Below, in pieces: positions 22,110 through 32,030 of a stretch of 64,000 nucleotides of DNA (within the stretch, counting starts at the first letter, position 1; every line of letters begins with the position of its first letter). Source of the stretch: Bifidobacterium miconisargentati (GTDB lineage: Bacteria; Actinomycetota; Actinomycetes; Actinomycetales; Bifidobacteriaceae); assembly GCF_019331675.1 (NCBI RefSeq), contig NZ_JAHBBJ010000010.1, forward strand, positions 1 to 64,000. The letters run 5' to 3'. Below the pieces are notes generated by a model, which was given only the letters and a program-made list of their open reading frames with translations, was not told the DNA's origin and made no database searches. The position numbers were made by a program, and so were the translations under genes.

Positions 22110-23792
22110 ATGACCAGATTCACCACCGGCGGCGACGCCCTCGCCGAATCCCTGATCGCCCAAGGCGTGGATACCATCTTCGGCATCCCCGGCGTGCAGC
22201 TGGACGCCGCCTGCGACGCGCTCTACTACCGCAAGAGCCAAATCCATTACATCTGCGCCCGCAACGAACAGGCCGTGACCTACATGGCGGACGGCTACGC
22301 TCGCAGCTCCGGCCGCGAGGGCGTGGGCATGGTGGTGCCCGGCCCGGGCGTGCTCAACGCGCTCGCCGGCCTGGCCACCGCATACTCCACCAACTCGCGC
22401 GTGCTGCTCATCTGCGGTCAGGTGGACAAGTGCCAGATCGGCAAGGGCGACGGCGTGCTCCACGAGCTGCCCGACCAGACCGGCATCATCGCCCGCCTGT
22501 GCAAGTGGCATGCGCTGGCCGAGAACGCCGAGGACATCCCCGGACTGGTTGCCGAGGCGTTCCGCCAGTTGCGCAGCGGCCGTCCGCGTCCGGTGGTGCT
22601 CGAGATTCCGCCGGACGTGCTCGCCGCGCCGATTCCGGCCGACCTTGCGATTCCGCCGTACGTCGAGCCCATGCCGGTGCAGCCGGATGCGGATGTGCTC
22701 AAGCAGGCCGCGGAGCGCATCGCCAAGGCCGAGCGTCCGCTGATCTACGCGGGCGGTGGCGTGCGCGCAGCCGGCGCTTCCGGGGAACTGACCGCGCTGG
22801 CCCATCTGCTGGGCGCCCCTGTGGTGGTCACCGAAAACGGCCGCGGCGACATCGACGCCGACGACCCGCTGGCCTTCGACCAGGTGGTCTTCCGCAAGCT
22901 GCGCGAGACCGCCGACCTCATCATCGCGGTCGGCTCGCGCTTCGTGGGCAGCTTCGGCGGCGAACTCAACGTGAACGACGTGCCGTACATCTGCATCAAC
23001 GCGGACGAGGCGGACCTGACCGGCCCTCGTCACCCCGAAATCGCCGTGTACGCGGACGCCAAGCCCGCACTGGCGGGGCTCATCACCCTGCTCGGCCCGG
23101 ACGGCCTCGACTACCAGCCGGGCGACCGGGCCGCGGAAATCGCCGCCGCCCGCGACTGGAGCGACAAGACCCTCGCCCAGCTCGACCCACAGCGCGAATA
23201 CCTCAACGTCATCGGCCGCGTGCTCGGCAAGGACGGCGTGTTCGTCAGCGAATACACGCAGATCGGCTATGCGGCCGCCATCTGCATGCCGCGTCACAGC
23301 CCCGAGACCTACATCGGCCCCGGCTACGAGGGCACGCTCGGCTTCGGCTTCGCCACCTCGCTCGGCGTGCAGGCCGCGGCCCCGGACCGCCGTGTGGTCT
23401 CCGTGAACGGCGATGGCGGCTTCTCCTGGACCATGCAGGAGCTGTCCACCATGCGCCGCTTCGGTCTGGCCGTGGCGACCGTGGTGTTCAACGACGGCTA
23501 TTACGGCAACGTGCGCCGCATCCAGAACGGCAACTACGGCGGCCGCGTGTTCTCCTCCGACCTCACGGACCCGGATTACATGAAGCTCGCCGAGGCGTTC
23601 GGCATCGCCCACGCGCGCGTCTTCGACCCGGAGGAGCTGGGCCGTGAACTGGAGAAGGCGCTCGCCAGCCGCACGCCCACGCTCATCGAGGTGCCGGTGG
23701 CGAACTTCCCCTCGCCGTGGAACCTCGTGCACGAAGGCATCCCGACCCCGCCGGCCCTGCCGCCGCACGCCGACCGCGTGCCGCGCGAGTAA
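22110..23792 (+). CDS. Thiamine-diphosphate enzyme, acetolactate synthase-like
   Basis: A 560-residue ThDP enzyme of the decarboxylase/carboligase superfamily. The N-terminal domain has ARNEQAVTYMADGYAR, whose Glu activates the cofactor. A central FAD- or nucleotide-type domain follows (YAGGGVRAAGASGEL). The C-terminal domain has the GDG...N cofactor motif, from NGDGGFSW to VFNDGYYGN. It is not near ilvC or a small regulatory subunit, so branched-chain synthesis is unlikely. Oxalyl-CoA decarboxylase is not supported either. A 2-keto acid decarboxylase or carboligase with a dedicated regulator and transporter is the best reading. AGGAGG precedes the ATG. Confidence 0.8.
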   Translation: MTRFTTGGDALAESLIAQGVDTIFGIPGVQLDAACDALYYRKSQIHYICARNEQAVTYMADGYARSSGREGVGMVVPGPGVLNALAGLATAYSTNSRVLLICGQVDKCQIGKGDGVLHELPDQTGIIARLCKWHALAENAEDIPGLVAEAFRQLRSGRPRPVVLEIPPDVLAAPIPADLAIPPYVEPMPVQPDADVLKQAAERIAKAERPLIYAGGGVRAAGASGELTALAHLLGAPVVVTENGRGDIDADDPLAFDQVVFRKLRETADLIIAVGSRFVGSFGGELNVNDVPYICINADEADLTGPRHPEIAVYADAKPALAGLITLLGPDGLDYQPGDRAAEIAAARDWSDKTLAQLDPQREYLNVIGRVLGKDGVFVSEYTQIGYAAAICMPRHSPETYIGPGYEGTLGFGFATSLGVQAAAPDRRVVSVNGDGGFSWTMQELSTMRRFGLAVATVVFNDGYYGNVRRIQNGNYGGRVFSSDLTDPDYMKLAEAFGIAHARVFDPEELGRELEKALASRTPTLIEVPVANFPSPWNLVHEGIPTPPALPPHADRVPRE

Positions 23793-23794
23793 AC

Positions 23795-23993
23795 GACGCC
23801 GTGAAGCGGACAGTCCGGCGGTCCGTCCGGCTTCATGGCGTGCGAGGCGACAGGCCGGCAGAATGCGGGCGTAAGCCCGTCCGTGGTTGCTGCCGGGCTG
23901 TCACTGTAGGCGACTGAGGGAGAATCTGCCGGAATGCGCTGCGACTCCCCTCAGTCTCACTTCGTTCGACAGCTCCCCTCGGCGAGGGGAGCC
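23795..23993. repeat. Structured repeat (copy G) between convergent genes
   Basis: Hairpin 1 is GCGGACAGTCCGGCGGTCCGT, within a GCCGTGAAG/CTTCATGGC outer stem. Hairpin 2 is GGGCGTAAGCCC, and the tail is GGTTGCTG. The right end has ACTCCCCTCAG, a TCACTTCGTTCGA hairpin and GAGGGGAGCC. It fills the whole gap between the ThDP enzyme and the transporter and may end both transcripts. Confidence 0.75.
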
Positions 23994-23998
23994 GAGAG

Positions 23999-24925
23999 TC
24001 AGCTCGGCAACACGGCGTGCAGTGCGGTCATCACCACGAGGCTGATAATCGCCGTCACGGTCAGGGAGAAGCCGGCGAGCTTGGCGTTGCCGGTGAGCGA
24101 GTCGGTGAACTTGGTGGAGAAGATCGTGATCGGGGCGAAGGCGCCCAGCACGATGATCTCCCTGATGCGCATGCTGAATGGCAGCAGGAACCATGCGGCC
24201 ACAGCGATGATCACGCCGAACACCGCACGCCAGCCGATCACTTTGAGCAGTTCCATGCGATCCTTGCGATTGTCCGGAATCTCCATCATCAGGCCGATCA
24301 TGGCCATCGCACAGAAGGCGTTCGCGTTGGCGAACGGGGTGATCAGCGTCACGATGGGCTGCGGAATCGTGATGTGCAGGAACATGAACACCAGCATCAG
24401 CATGTAGATGTCGAACGAAATCGAGCCCAGGAAATCACGCGCGATGTTGCGTAGGCGCAGGCTCAACGGCAACGACTTGAAGTTCTCGTCCATCTTCAGT
24501 AGCGTGCGGGTGATGGTCAGGGAACCGGCCGTGGCCACCGTGGCGTTGCCGATATCCAGCATGATGATGGGCAGGCCGGCCGAGGCGCCCATGAACGTCT
24601 GCACCACCGGCAGGCAGAACGCGCCCAGGTTCAGGCCCGAGGCGTTGAGCATCTGGAAGGCGCGGTAGTTCTTCTCGTCGCCGCGCGAGCCGAGATAGAC
24701 GATGAACAGCGGGATCGCGCACGCGAAGAAGCCGAACAGCACGATCCACAGCATGCGCATGTCGTGCTTGTTGGTGGCGAACGAGAGGATGATCGCGCAC
24801 GGCAGCGTGAGGTTGAACACCAGTCCCTGCGCCACCTTGTAGTCGCGCTCGCCGAAGATATGCAGGTGCTTGAGTAGGTAGGGGACGATGATGGCGAGCA
24901 GCAGCGCGCCGGATTGGAAAATCAT
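23999..24925 (-). CDS. AEC-family transporter (auxin efflux carrier/malate permease type)
   Basis: A 308-residue membrane protein with about ten hydrophobic helices, of the AEC superfamily that includes organic-acid permeases. LTLPCAIILSF, NASGLNLGAFCLP and LLKVIGWRAVFG fit the family's two five-helix halves. ATG 24925 follows AGAGAAG; the longer frame upstream is rejected. It converges on the ThDP enzyme gene. A keto acid or dicarboxylate substrate would suit the neighbour, but that is inference. Confidence 0.8.
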   Translation of the reverse strand: MIFQSGALLLAIIVPYLLKHLHIFGERDYKVAQGLVFNLTLPCAIILSFATNKHDMRMLWIVLFGFFACAIPLFIVYLGSRGDEKNYRAFQMLNASGLNLGAFCLPVVQTFMGASAGLPIIMLDIGNATVATAGSLTITRTLLKMDENFKSLPLSLRLRNIARDFLGSISFDIYMLMLVFMFLHITIPQPIVTLITPFANANAFCAMAMIGLMMEIPDNRKDRMELLKVIGWRAVFGVIIAVAAWFLLPFSMRIREIIVLGAFAPITIFSTKFTDSLTGNAKLAGFSLTVTAIISLVVMTALHAVLPS

Positions 24926-25261
24926 GATGTGCTTCTCTCTGTCTCGCCCGTCGGCGAAGGCCGCTGGTTGCACAGTCTAGGAGCGGGCGTGCATGATGCG
25001 CCCGTCGCGCTCACGTGGTGGCTGCTCGGAATGGCGGCGACGATGGGACTCGGGGCCGCCGCTACAGCCGCGATGCAAAACTTGAGTCACCCTCGCTCAA
25101 CTTTTGGGAATAGAATGGGCGGCAGACGGGTTGAACCAATCAGAACATGACACGAATACCCGTGAGGGCGCGTGGTCGGGTTCGGCCGGGCCGCAAGGTC
25201 CGGCAATCCGGCCGCACGGCCCCGTGAACGGGCATACAAGAAGACTTTGGAGGAACACATC
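24926..25261. promoter_or_regulatory. clpB upstream region with HAIR-like operator
   Basis: CTTGAGT (25081-25087), 7 nt, then GCTCAAC (25095-25101) matches the HspR-binding HAIR consensus CTTGAGT-N7-ACTCAAG at 12 of 14 positions. A possible -10, TAGAAT, lies at 25111-25116. HspR control of clpB is established in actinobacteria including bifidobacteria. The rest of the gap shows nothing clear. Confidence 0.7.
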
Positions 25262-27931
25262 ATGGAACAGAAGTTCACCACCATGGCCCAAGAGGCCGTC
25301 GGCGACGCCATTCAGAGTGCGTCCGCCGCAGGAAACGCGCAGGTTGAGACCCTGCATGTGATGGATGCGCTGCTGCGCCAGGAGAACGGCGTGGTGCGCT
25401 CGCTCATCGAGGCCGCGGGCGGCAACGCGCAGGCCATCGGCGCCGCCGTGCGCAACGCCTTGGTCGCGCTGCCCAGCGCCTCCGGCTCCACCACCTCGCA
25501 GCCGCAGGCCAGCCGTCAGCTGACCGCCGCCATCGCGCAGGCCGAGAAGGAAATGCAGGCCATGGGCGACGAATACGTCTCCACCGAGCACCTGCTCATC
25601 GGCATCGCGGCCAGCAAGCCGAACCAGTCGGCCGAGATCCTGGAGAAGAACGGCGTCACCGCGGCGGCCCTGCGCAAGGCTGTGCCGAGCGTGCGCGGCG
25701 GTGCCAAGGTGACCAGTCCGGACGCGGAAGGCTCGTACAAGGCCCTGGAGAAGTACTCCACGGACCTGACCGCCGCCGCCAAGGAAGGCAAGCTTGACCC
25801 GGTGATCGGCCGTGACCAGGAGATCCGCCGTGTGATCCAGATCCTGTCCCGTCGTACCAAGAACAACCCGGTGCTGATTGGCGAGCCCGGCGTGGGCAAG
25901 ACCGCCGTCGTGGAGGGCCTGGCCCAGCGTATCGTGGCGGGCGACGTGCCCACCACCCTGCAGGGCAAGAAGCTTATCAGCCTTGACCTGGGCTCGATGG
26001 TTGCCGGCTCGAAGTACCGTGGCGAGTTCGAGGAGCGCCTGAAGGCCGTCCTCAACGAGATCAAGAACGCCAACGGCCAGATCATCACGTTCATCGATGA
26101 GATCCACACCATCGTGGGCGCGGGTGCCGCCGAAGGCTCCATGGACGCCGGCAACATGCTCAAGCCGATGCTGGCCCGTGGCGAACTGCGCCTGATTGGC
26201 GCGACCACCCTGGACGAGTACCGCGAAAACATCGAGAAGGACCCGGCGCTGGAGCGTCGTTTCCAGCAGGTGTACGTGGGCGAGCCGTCCGTGGAGGACA
26301 CCATCGCCATCCTGCGTGGCCTGAAGCAGCGTTACGAGGCGCACCACAAGGTCACGATCGGCGACGACGCGCTGGTCGCGGCCGCCACCCTGTCCAACCG
26401 GTACATCTCTGGCCGTCAGCTGCCCGACAAGGCCATCGATCTGGTCGATGAGGCCGCCGCGCACCTGCGTATGGAGCTCGATTCCTCCCCGGAGGAGATC
26501 GATGAGCTGCAGCGCAAGGTGACCCGTCTCGAGATGGAGGAGATGCAGCTCAAGAAGGCCGAGGATCCGGCATCCAAGGAACGCTTGGGCAAGCTGCAGG
26601 CCGAACTCGCGGACACCCGTGAGAAGCTCAGCGGCCTCAAGGCGCGTTGGGATGCGGAGCAGGCCGGCCATAACAAGGTGGGCGAGCTGCGCGCCAAGCT
26701 CGATGACCTGCGCGTGCAGGCGGACAAGTTCACCCGCGAGGGCAACCTGGCCGAAGCCTCGAGGATTCTCTACGGCGAGATTCCGTCGATTCAGAAGGAA
26801 CTCTCCGCCGCCGAGAACGCGGACGCCGAGTCCAAGGACACCGGTTCCGCCGACCCGGCCAACGAGCCGATGGTTCCGGATCGCGTGGACGCCGACTCCG
26901 TGGCCGAGATCGTCTCCGACTGGACCGGCATCCCCGTCGGCCGCTTGATGCAGGGCGAGAACGAGAAGCTCCTGCACATGGAGGACTACCTCGGCAAGCG
27001 CGTGATCGGTCAGAAGGAGGCCATCCAGGCCGTGTCCGACGCCGTGCGCCGCTCGCGTGCCGGCATCTCCGACCCGAACCGCCCGACCGGCTCGTTCCTG
27101 TTCCTCGGCCCCACCGGCGTGGGCAAGACCGAGCTCGCCAAGGCGCTCGCGGACTTCCTGTTCGACGACGAGAAGGCCATGGTGCGCATCGACATGTCCG
27201 AGTACATGGAGAAGGCGTCCGTGTCCCGCCTGATCGGCGCGGCCCCCGGCTACGTGGGCTACGAGCAGGGCGGCCAGCTGACCGAGGCCGTGCGTCGTCG
27301 TCCGTATTCCGTGGTGCTGTTCGACGAGGTCGAGAAGGCCAACCCCGAGATCTTCGACGTGCTGCTGCAGGTGCTCGATGACGGCCGTCTGACCGATGGC
27401 CAGGGCAGGACCGTGGACTTCAAGAACACGATTCTGATCATGACCTCCAACCTCGGCTCGCAGTTCCTGGTGAACGAGGACATGGATCCGGACGCCAAGA
27501 AGAAGGCCGTGATGGACGCGGTCCACATGAACTTCAAGCCGGAGTTCCTGAATCGTCTGGACGACATCGTCATGTTCCACCCGCTCACCCGCGAGGAGCT
27601 GGGCGGCATCGTGGACATCCAGGTCAAGTCCGTGGCCCAGCGCCTGACCGACCGTCGCATCACGCTCGACGTGACCGACTCCGCCCGCGAGTGGCTGGCC
27701 AACACCGGCTACGACCCGGCCTATGGCGCCCGTCCGCTGCGCCGCCTGGTGCAGACCGAGGTGGGCGACCAGCTGGCCCGCATGCTGCTGGCCGGCAAGG
27801 TCCACGACGGCGACACCGTGCTGGTCGACCAGACCGGCGGCGAGCATCTGGAGCTCTCCGCCTGGGCGAGCGACCAGATCGTCGGCGACGACCCGGACGT
27901 GAACGTGGACAACGTCACCGCCGACAAGTGA
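25262..27931 (+). CDS. clpB: ATP-dependent chaperone ClpB
   Basis: A hexameric AAA+ disaggregase that works with DnaK to rescue aggregated proteins in the cytoplasm. It has 889 residues from ATG 25262 behind GGAGGAA. The N-terminal Clp domain covers about 1-145. NBD1 has Walker A GEPGVGKT and Walker B ITFIDEIH. The coiled-coil M domain at about 410-530 ([20 protein letters not shown]) separates ClpB from ClpC. NBD2 has GPTGVGKT and [14 protein letters not shown]-like operator lies upstream and a strong terminator downstream, so it is a single-gene heat-shock unit. Confidence 0.97.
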   Translation: MEQKFTTMAQEAVGDAIQSASAAGNAQVETLHVMDALLRQENGVVRSLIEAAGGNAQAIGAAVRNALVALPSASGSTTSQPQASRQLTAAIAQAEKEMQAMGDEYVSTEHLLIGIAASKPNQSAEILEKNGVTAAALRKAVPSVRGGAKVTSPDAEGSYKALEKYSTDLTAAAKEGKLDPVIGRDQEIRRVIQILSRRTKNNPVLIGEPGVGKTAVVEGLAQRIVAGDVPTTLQGKKLISLDLGSMVAGSKYRGEFEERLKAVLNEIKNANGQIITFIDEIHTIVGAGAAEGSMDAGNMLKPMLARGELRLIGATTLDEYRENIEKDPALERRFQQVYVGEPSVEDTIAILRGLKQRYEAHHKVTIGDDALVAAATLSNRYISGRQLPDKAIDLVDEAAAHLRMELDSSPEEIDELQRKVTRLEMEEMQLKKAEDPASKERLGKLQAELADTREKLSGLKARWDAEQAGHNKVGELRAKLDDLRVQADKFTREGNLAEASRILYGEIPSIQKELSAAENADAESKDTGSADPANEPMVPDRVDADSVAEIVSDWTGIPVGRLMQGENEKLLHMEDYLGKRVIGQKEAIQAVSDAVRRSRAGISDPNRPTGSFLFLGPTGVGKTELAKALADFLFDDEKAMVRIDMSEYMEKASVSRLIGAAPGYVGYEQGGQLTEAVRRRPYSVVLFDEVEKANPEIFDVLLQVLDDGRLTDGQGRTVDFKNTILIMTSNLGSQFLVNEDMDPDAKKKAVMDAVHMNFKPEFLNRLDDIVMFHPLTREELGGIVDIQVKSVAQRLTDRRITLDVTDSAREWLANTGYDPAYGARPLRRLVQTEVGDQLARMLLAGKVHDGDTVLVDQTGGEHLELSAWASDQIVGDDPDVNVDNVTADK

Positions 27932-27980
27932 CGGTGATTGCGCCGGCTCGATTGACGTCGATGCCGGTATGAACCCCGAA

Positions 27981-28017
27981 AATGGTGGTTGCGGATTCCC
28001 GCAGCCACCATTTTTTG
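27981..28017 (+). terminator. Strong terminator of clpB
   Basis: AATGGTGGTTGCGG and CCGCAGCCACCATT form a near-perfect 14-bp stem followed by TTTTTTG. Confidence 0.9.
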
Positions 28018-28136
28018 TTGGCCAAGAACAAGGGTCATGCCAATCTTGATTGGACAGGGGCCAGGCTTTCCGTGCGGTACATGTCGGTGAATACTGTGTC
28101 AGGAAGCTGCGAACGTTACACACGAAAGGGAAAGCC

Positions 28137-29177
28137 ATGACCGGACGATTCGCGCCCACGCCGTCGGGACGCATGCACATCGGCAACGTGTACGCCATGC
28201 TGGGCGCGTGGCTGTCCGCCCGTGCGCGCGGCGAACGTATGCTGTTGCGCATCGAGGACGTGGACAAGCCGCGCGTGATCGCCGGTGCCGACCGGCTCAT
28301 GATGGACGACCTGCACTGGCTCGGCCTCGACTGGGACAACGCCGAACCCATGTTCCAATCCCGCCGCACTGAACGCTATGAGTACGCGCTCGAATGCCTG
28401 CGCTCGGCCGGCGTGGTCTACCCGTGCTTCTGCTCGCGTGCGGACATCCGCGCCGCCTCGGCCCCCAACGAGGGCGACGGATTCATGGTCTATCCCGGCA
28501 CCTGCCGCCGCTTGCTGCGTGACCACCCCGACGAGGTTCGCGAGCGACTGGCCCACGGCGACCGGCACTCCCTGCGCATCGCCATGCCCGAGGCGGGGGA
28601 GGAGGCGGATGAGGAAACCGTCGCCCGATTTGACGATTGCGTCTACGGCCCGCAACGCTACGATCTACCTCGCGAGGTGGGTGATTCGGTGATCCGCCGG
28701 GCCGATGGCCTGTTCGGCTACCAGTTGGTCGTCGTGGTCGACGATTTGGACATGGGCGTCGATGACATCGTTCGCGGCCGTGACCTGCTGCGATCCACCG
28801 CCCTGCAGATGTGGATTCGACGGTGCCTGCTCGCCGGCGGCTTCGAGCCGGAATGCGATGACGCGCCGGCCCACCGGCAGTCCCCAATCAGCCCCACCTA
28901 CGCGCACCTGCCGCTTATCGACAACGCGGCCGGCCGTCGCCTCGCCAAACGCGAACGTTCGCTGGATCTGGGCGCCCTGCGCGCCCGCGGCGTCACCCCC
29001 GAACAGATCATCGGCTACTGCGCCTGGTTGCTGCGCGCGAAACCCACGCCCGAACCGTGCCGGGCCGACGAACTGCTGGACGGTTTCAGCTGGGCGCCGC
29101 TACGCGCCGACCACCCCGACCGGGCGCTCGACCCGGTAGCTCCCACCACTCCGGATTGGCTGGCATCCGCGTTGTGA
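28137..29177 (+). CDS. gluQ: Glutamyl-Q tRNA(Asp) synthetase
   Basis: A shortened paralogue of the GluRS catalytic core without an anticodon-binding domain, 346 residues. The family attaches glutamate to queuosine in the wobble position of tRNA(Asp). [13 protein letters not shown] contains the HIGH-type motif, and RIEDVDKPR is typical. The zinc site CFC ... YPGTC is present. KRERS corresponds to the KMSKS loop. It starts at ATG 28137 behind GAAAGGGAAAG. No queuosine synthesis genes are in the window, so the modification would rely on genes elsewhere or on a salvaged precursor. Confidence 0.85.
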   Translation: MTGRFAPTPSGRMHIGNVYAMLGAWLSARARGERMLLRIEDVDKPRVIAGADRLMMDDLHWLGLDWDNAEPMFQSRRTERYEYALECLRSAGVVYPCFCSRADIRAASAPNEGDGFMVYPGTCRRLLRDHPDEVRERLAHGDRHSLRIAMPEAGEEADEETVARFDDCVYGPQRYDLPREVGDSVIRRADGLFGYQLVVVVDDLDMGVDDIVRGRDLLRSTALQMWIRRCLLAGGFEPECDDAPAHRQSPISPTYAHLPLIDNAAGRRLAKRERSLDLGALRARGVTPEQIIGYCAWLLRAKPTPEPCRADELLDGFSWAPLRADHPDRALDPVAPTTPDWLASAL

Positions 29178-29359
29178 CGCAATTGGGCCGCGTCCGGCAC
29201 GCCGGATATGCGATGCCGACGGAGGTCAATGGAGGCCAACGGAATCGCGATCATCGTCTCCCTGATCGGCGTCCGAATTCATCGAACGTTCATGGACTTC
29301 GCATGCCGGTGAATAGGGGAGCGGCGGTAATCTGATACCACCGCAACGGAAGGATCGTA

Positions 29360-30466
29360 ATGTCGAAATTCTTGAGGAATGCGGCTCTGGCCGGCGTCGC
29401 CGCCGCAGGTGCCGCCGTGTGGGCCCTCGCCCCGCGCACGTTCAATGACAAACGCCGCAACTTCGTGCCCTCCATCCCGGACGTCTGGTACGCGCACCGT
29501 GGCCTGCACGACGCCGGTTCCGGCCTGGTCAGCGCCGATGATCTGGAGTCGTACGGCGGCGACAACCCGGTCAGCGCGCAGGCCGACTCCACCGCCCTCT
29601 CCATGGCCGAGAACAAGGAATACGTGGCGCTCGCCCGCGAGATGGCGCTCAAGGCCGGCTACGGTTCGGCCGACGTGACCGGCCCGCTCGCCCCCGAGAA
29701 CTCGCTGGCCGCCTTCGCCGCCGCCTGCGAGGCCGGCTACGGCATCGAACTCGATTTGCAGCTCACGCTCGACGGTCAGGTGGTCGTGGTCCATGACGCC
29801 GACCTGATGCGTGTGGCCGGCGATCCGCGCCGCATCGAGGACCTGACCTACGACGAGCTGACCCGCATCCCGCTCTTCCCGAACGGCAAACCCGGCGATC
29901 TCAAGGCCGCGCCGCTGCCGGGTGCCGAGCAGAACCCGCCGCTGGTGGTCACGCCGTCCGCCGCGCCCGAAGGCTACTACCAGCACGTGCCGCTGTTCTC
30001 CGATGTGCTGGCCGTGGTGGCCGGCCGTGCGCCGCTCATCGTGGAGTACAAGTTCAGCGACAACGCCGCCTGGAACGCGCGCACCGAGGAGCTGATGGAG
30101 AAGGGCCATGCCCTGCTCGCCGATTATGACGGCCCGTACGTCATTGAATCCTTCCACCCGGGCGCGGTGAACTGGTACAAGGAACACCACCCCGAGGTGT
30201 GCCGCGGTCAGTTGAGCTGGCCGGCCAAGCTGCAGGAGAACGGTCCCGCCGAATGGGCCGCCGGCCTGCTGGCGTTCGATTGGCTGTCCCGCCCCGATTT
30301 CGTGGCCTACGACTGGACGGGCGGCTCCTCGCCGCAGGTCCGTCTGGCCCGTTCGATGGGTGCGACCGCGGTCTCGTGGACCGTGCGCAGCTCCGACGAG
30401 CTCGCCAAGTGCGACCGGTACTTCGACCGCCACATCTTCGAGGCGTTCGTGCCCGACGCGCAGTGA
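29360..30466 (+). CDS. Glycerophosphodiester phosphodiesterase
   Basis: A GDPD-family hydrolase that splits glycerophosphodiesters into glycerol 3-phosphate and an alcohol. It has 368 residues. A single N-terminal hydrophobic segment (LAGVAAAGAAVWAL) may anchor it to the membrane. YAHRGLHD holds the catalytic His and Arg, APENSLAAF and GIELDLQ the metal ligands, and VVVHDADL the second catalytic His. An unusual insert of about 60 residues sits between the first two motifs. It may recycle phospholipid head groups or teichoic-acid parts. Confidence 0.85.
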   Translation: MSKFLRNAALAGVAAAGAAVWALAPRTFNDKRRNFVPSIPDVWYAHRGLHDAGSGLVSADDLESYGGDNPVSAQADSTALSMAENKEYVALAREMALKAGYGSADVTGPLAPENSLAAFAAACEAGYGIELDLQLTLDGQVVVVHDADLMRVAGDPRRIEDLTYDELTRIPLFPNGKPGDLKAAPLPGAEQNPPLVVTPSAAPEGYYQHVPLFSDVLAVVAGRAPLIVEYKFSDNAAWNARTEELMEKGHALLADYDGPYVIESFHPGAVNWYKEHHPEVCRGQLSWPAKLQENGPAEWAAGLLAFDWLSRPDFVAYDWTGGSSPQVRLARSMGATAVSWTVRSSDELAKCDRYFDRHIFEAFVPDAQ

Positions 30467-30511
30467 CATGAACGTCCCCATGGTGAGCATCCCATGGTGT
30501 AGGGAATTGCG

Positions 30512-30613
30512 CATGGTGTAGTAAAAGTCCCATGATGTAGGGAGCGAGAATGGCGGAATTCCGCCGATTCGTAAAAACCGCTCCCTACACCATGGGACTT
30601 TTACTACACCATG
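30512..30613. terminator. Long palindrome between convergent genes
   Basis: 35-bp arms (30512-30546 and 30579-30613) pair with one mismatch. A second palindrome, GGCGGAATTCCGCC, is inside the loop. The word CCATGGTGTAG and its relatives also occur twice before the left arm (from about 30482). It lies between the phosphodiesterase and rlmH ends and probably terminates both. Confidence 0.85.
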
Positions 30614-30625
30614 GGTAGGCGCCCG

Positions 30626-31105
30626 CTACTTGTGATACGGCTCGCCGGCGTTGATCTTATACGCGCGGTAGACCTGCTCGAGCAGGATCACGCGCATGAG
30701 CTGGTGCGGGAAGGTCATCTTCGAAAAGCTCAGCTTGAAGTCGGCACGGCGCAGAATCGCGTCGTCAAGTCCGATGGAACCGCCGATCACCAGCTGGATA
30801 TGGCTGATGCCGCGCAAGCCCAAATCGTTGATTTTCGCGGCCAGCTCCTCGCTGGACAGTTGCTTGCCGTCGATGGCCAGCGCGATCACGAAGGCGTTGT
30901 CGCGCAGGTGCTTGGCGATGCGCTCGCCCTCCTTGGCCTTGATTTGCCGCTCCACGCCTTCGGAAGCGTGCTCGGGCGTTTTCTCGTCAGCAACCTCGAT
31001 GATGTTGAGCTTGCAGTAGCGCGAAAGCCGCTTGGAATATTCGTCGATGGCGTCGCGCAGGTAGCGCTCCTTCACGCGCCCCGGCGCAATGATGTCGATT
31101 TGCAT
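30626..31105 (-). CDS. rlmH: 23S rRNA pseudouridine-1915 N3-methyltransferase
   Basis: A small SPOUT methyltransferase that modifies pseudouridine 1915 of 23S rRNA on the assembled 70S ribosome. It has 159 residues, the normal size. The C-terminal knot carries [31 protein letters not shown] and the conserved tail [17 protein letters not shown] is at 31105. It follows upp in the same direction across a gap filled by a palindromic repeat and a terminator, so it is probably not strictly co-transcribed. Confidence 0.95.
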   Translation of the reverse strand: MQIDIIAPGRVKERYLRDAIDEYSKRLSRYCKLNIIEVADEKTPEHASEGVERQIKAKEGERIAKHLRDNAFVIALAIDGKQLSSEELAAKINDLGLRGISHIQLVIGGSIGLDDAILRRADFKLSFSKMTFPHQLMRVILLEQVYRAYKINAGEPYHK

Positions 31106-31124
31106 ATGGTGTTTCCGTCATATT

Positions 31125-31233
31125 GGCTCCCCTCTCTGAGGGGAGCTGTCACCGTAGGTGACTGAGGGGAGCGCGTCTCGTAAGAACTCCCCTCAGTCCG
31201 TTTCACGGACAGCTCCCCTCAGAGAGGGGAGCC
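31125..31233. repeat. Near-perfect palindromic repeat (copy I, short form)
   Basis: GGCTCCCCTCTCTGAGGGGAG at the left mirrors the right end. Inside, AGCTGTCACCGTAGGTGACTGAGG mirrors CCCTCAGTCCGTTTCACGGACAGC. This is the right-end module duplicated in inverted orientation, without the ATTGC-tailed core. Confidence 0.85.
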
Positions 31234-31294
31234 AAAAGGTGTCAGCCGATAATCGTGCGGCATTGATTAACGTGTGCGGCCTCAAGGCGCACCG

Positions 31295-31320
31295 AAGAAA
31301 GCGGTACCAAGGTACCGCGA
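31295..31320 (-). terminator. Terminator of upp
   Basis: GCGGTACC-AA-GGTACCGC (31301-31318) is a perfect 8-bp stem. On the minus strand it is followed by TTTCTTC, and it lies about 30 bp after the upp stop. Confidence 0.65.
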
Positions 31321-31347
31321 CTGAGGAGCAACGCCGAGGACGCTCCG

Positions 31348-31989
31348 TTAATCGATGACGCCGTAGAGGCGGTCGCCGGCGTCGCCAAGTCCCGGCACGA
31401 TGTAGCACTTGTCGTTGAGCTTCTCGTCGACCGCGCAGACCACGACCTTGAAGTCGATGGACGGGTCGATGTGCTCCTCGACGTACTTGATGCCCTCCGG
31501 GGCGGCGATGATGTTGATGGCGGTGACGTCCTTGGCGCCGCGCTCGGCCAGGTAATGCGTGGCGGCGACCAGCGTGCCGCCGGTGGCGAGCATCGGGTCG
31601 ATGAGGAAGCACTGACGGCCGGTGAGGTCATCGGGCAGACGGTTCGCGTAGGTGATCTGCTGGGTGGGGTGCTCCTCATCGCGCTTCATGCCGAGGAAGC
31701 CCACTTCGGCGGTCGGCAGCAGGCGGGTCATGCCGTCAAGCATGCCCAGACCGGCGCGCAGCACCGGCACGATGATCGGGCGCGGCTCGGCCAGCTTCTT
31801 GCCGGTCATCGGGGCGACCGGGGTCTCGATCGGCGTGGACACGACCGACAGGTCGCGGGTGGCCTCGTAGGCCTCGAGCATCACGAGCTCGGAAATGAGC
31901 TCGCGGAAGGTGGAGGAGTGGGTGTTCTTGTCGCGCAGCACGGTGAGCTTGTGCTCGACCAGCGGGTGGTTCAAAACGTGAAGTTCCAT
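31348..31989 (-). CDS. upp: Uracil phosphoribosyltransferase
   Basis: Makes UMP from uracil and PRPP in pyrimidine salvage. It has 213 residues, the family size. The PRPP loop is DPMLATGGT, the flexible loop is [10 protein letters not shown], and the uracil-binding end is [15 protein letters not shown]. The ATG at 31989 is supported by the conserved start [17 protein letters not shown] terminator follows it. Confidence 0.97.
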   Translation of the reverse strand: MELHVLNHPLVEHKLTVLRDKNTHSSTFRELISELVMLEAYEATRDLSVVSTPIETPVAPMTGKKLAEPRPIIVPVLRAGLGMLDGMTRLLPTAEVGFLGMKRDEEHPTQQITYANRLPDDLTGRQCFLIDPMLATGGTLVAATHYLAERGAKDVTAINIIAAPEGIKYVEEHIDPSIDFKVVVCAVDEKLNDKCYIVPGLGDAGDRLYGVID

Positions 31990-32030
31990 AGCTCCTAAGC
32001 GTAGTCCATGAATCCCGAACCGCCGAACGA

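Noticed and set aside
22110-23792. Oxalyl-CoA decarboxylase or ordinary acetolactate synthase
   Set aside because: No formyl-CoA transferase neighbour, no ilvN/ilvC nearby, and an unrelated regulator and transporter. Only the superfamily can be named.
25097-28369. Very long reading frame antisense to clpB
   Set aside because: It is the mirror of a high-GC gene with biased third positions, has His/Leu/Gly-rich nonsense sequence, and clpB is certain.
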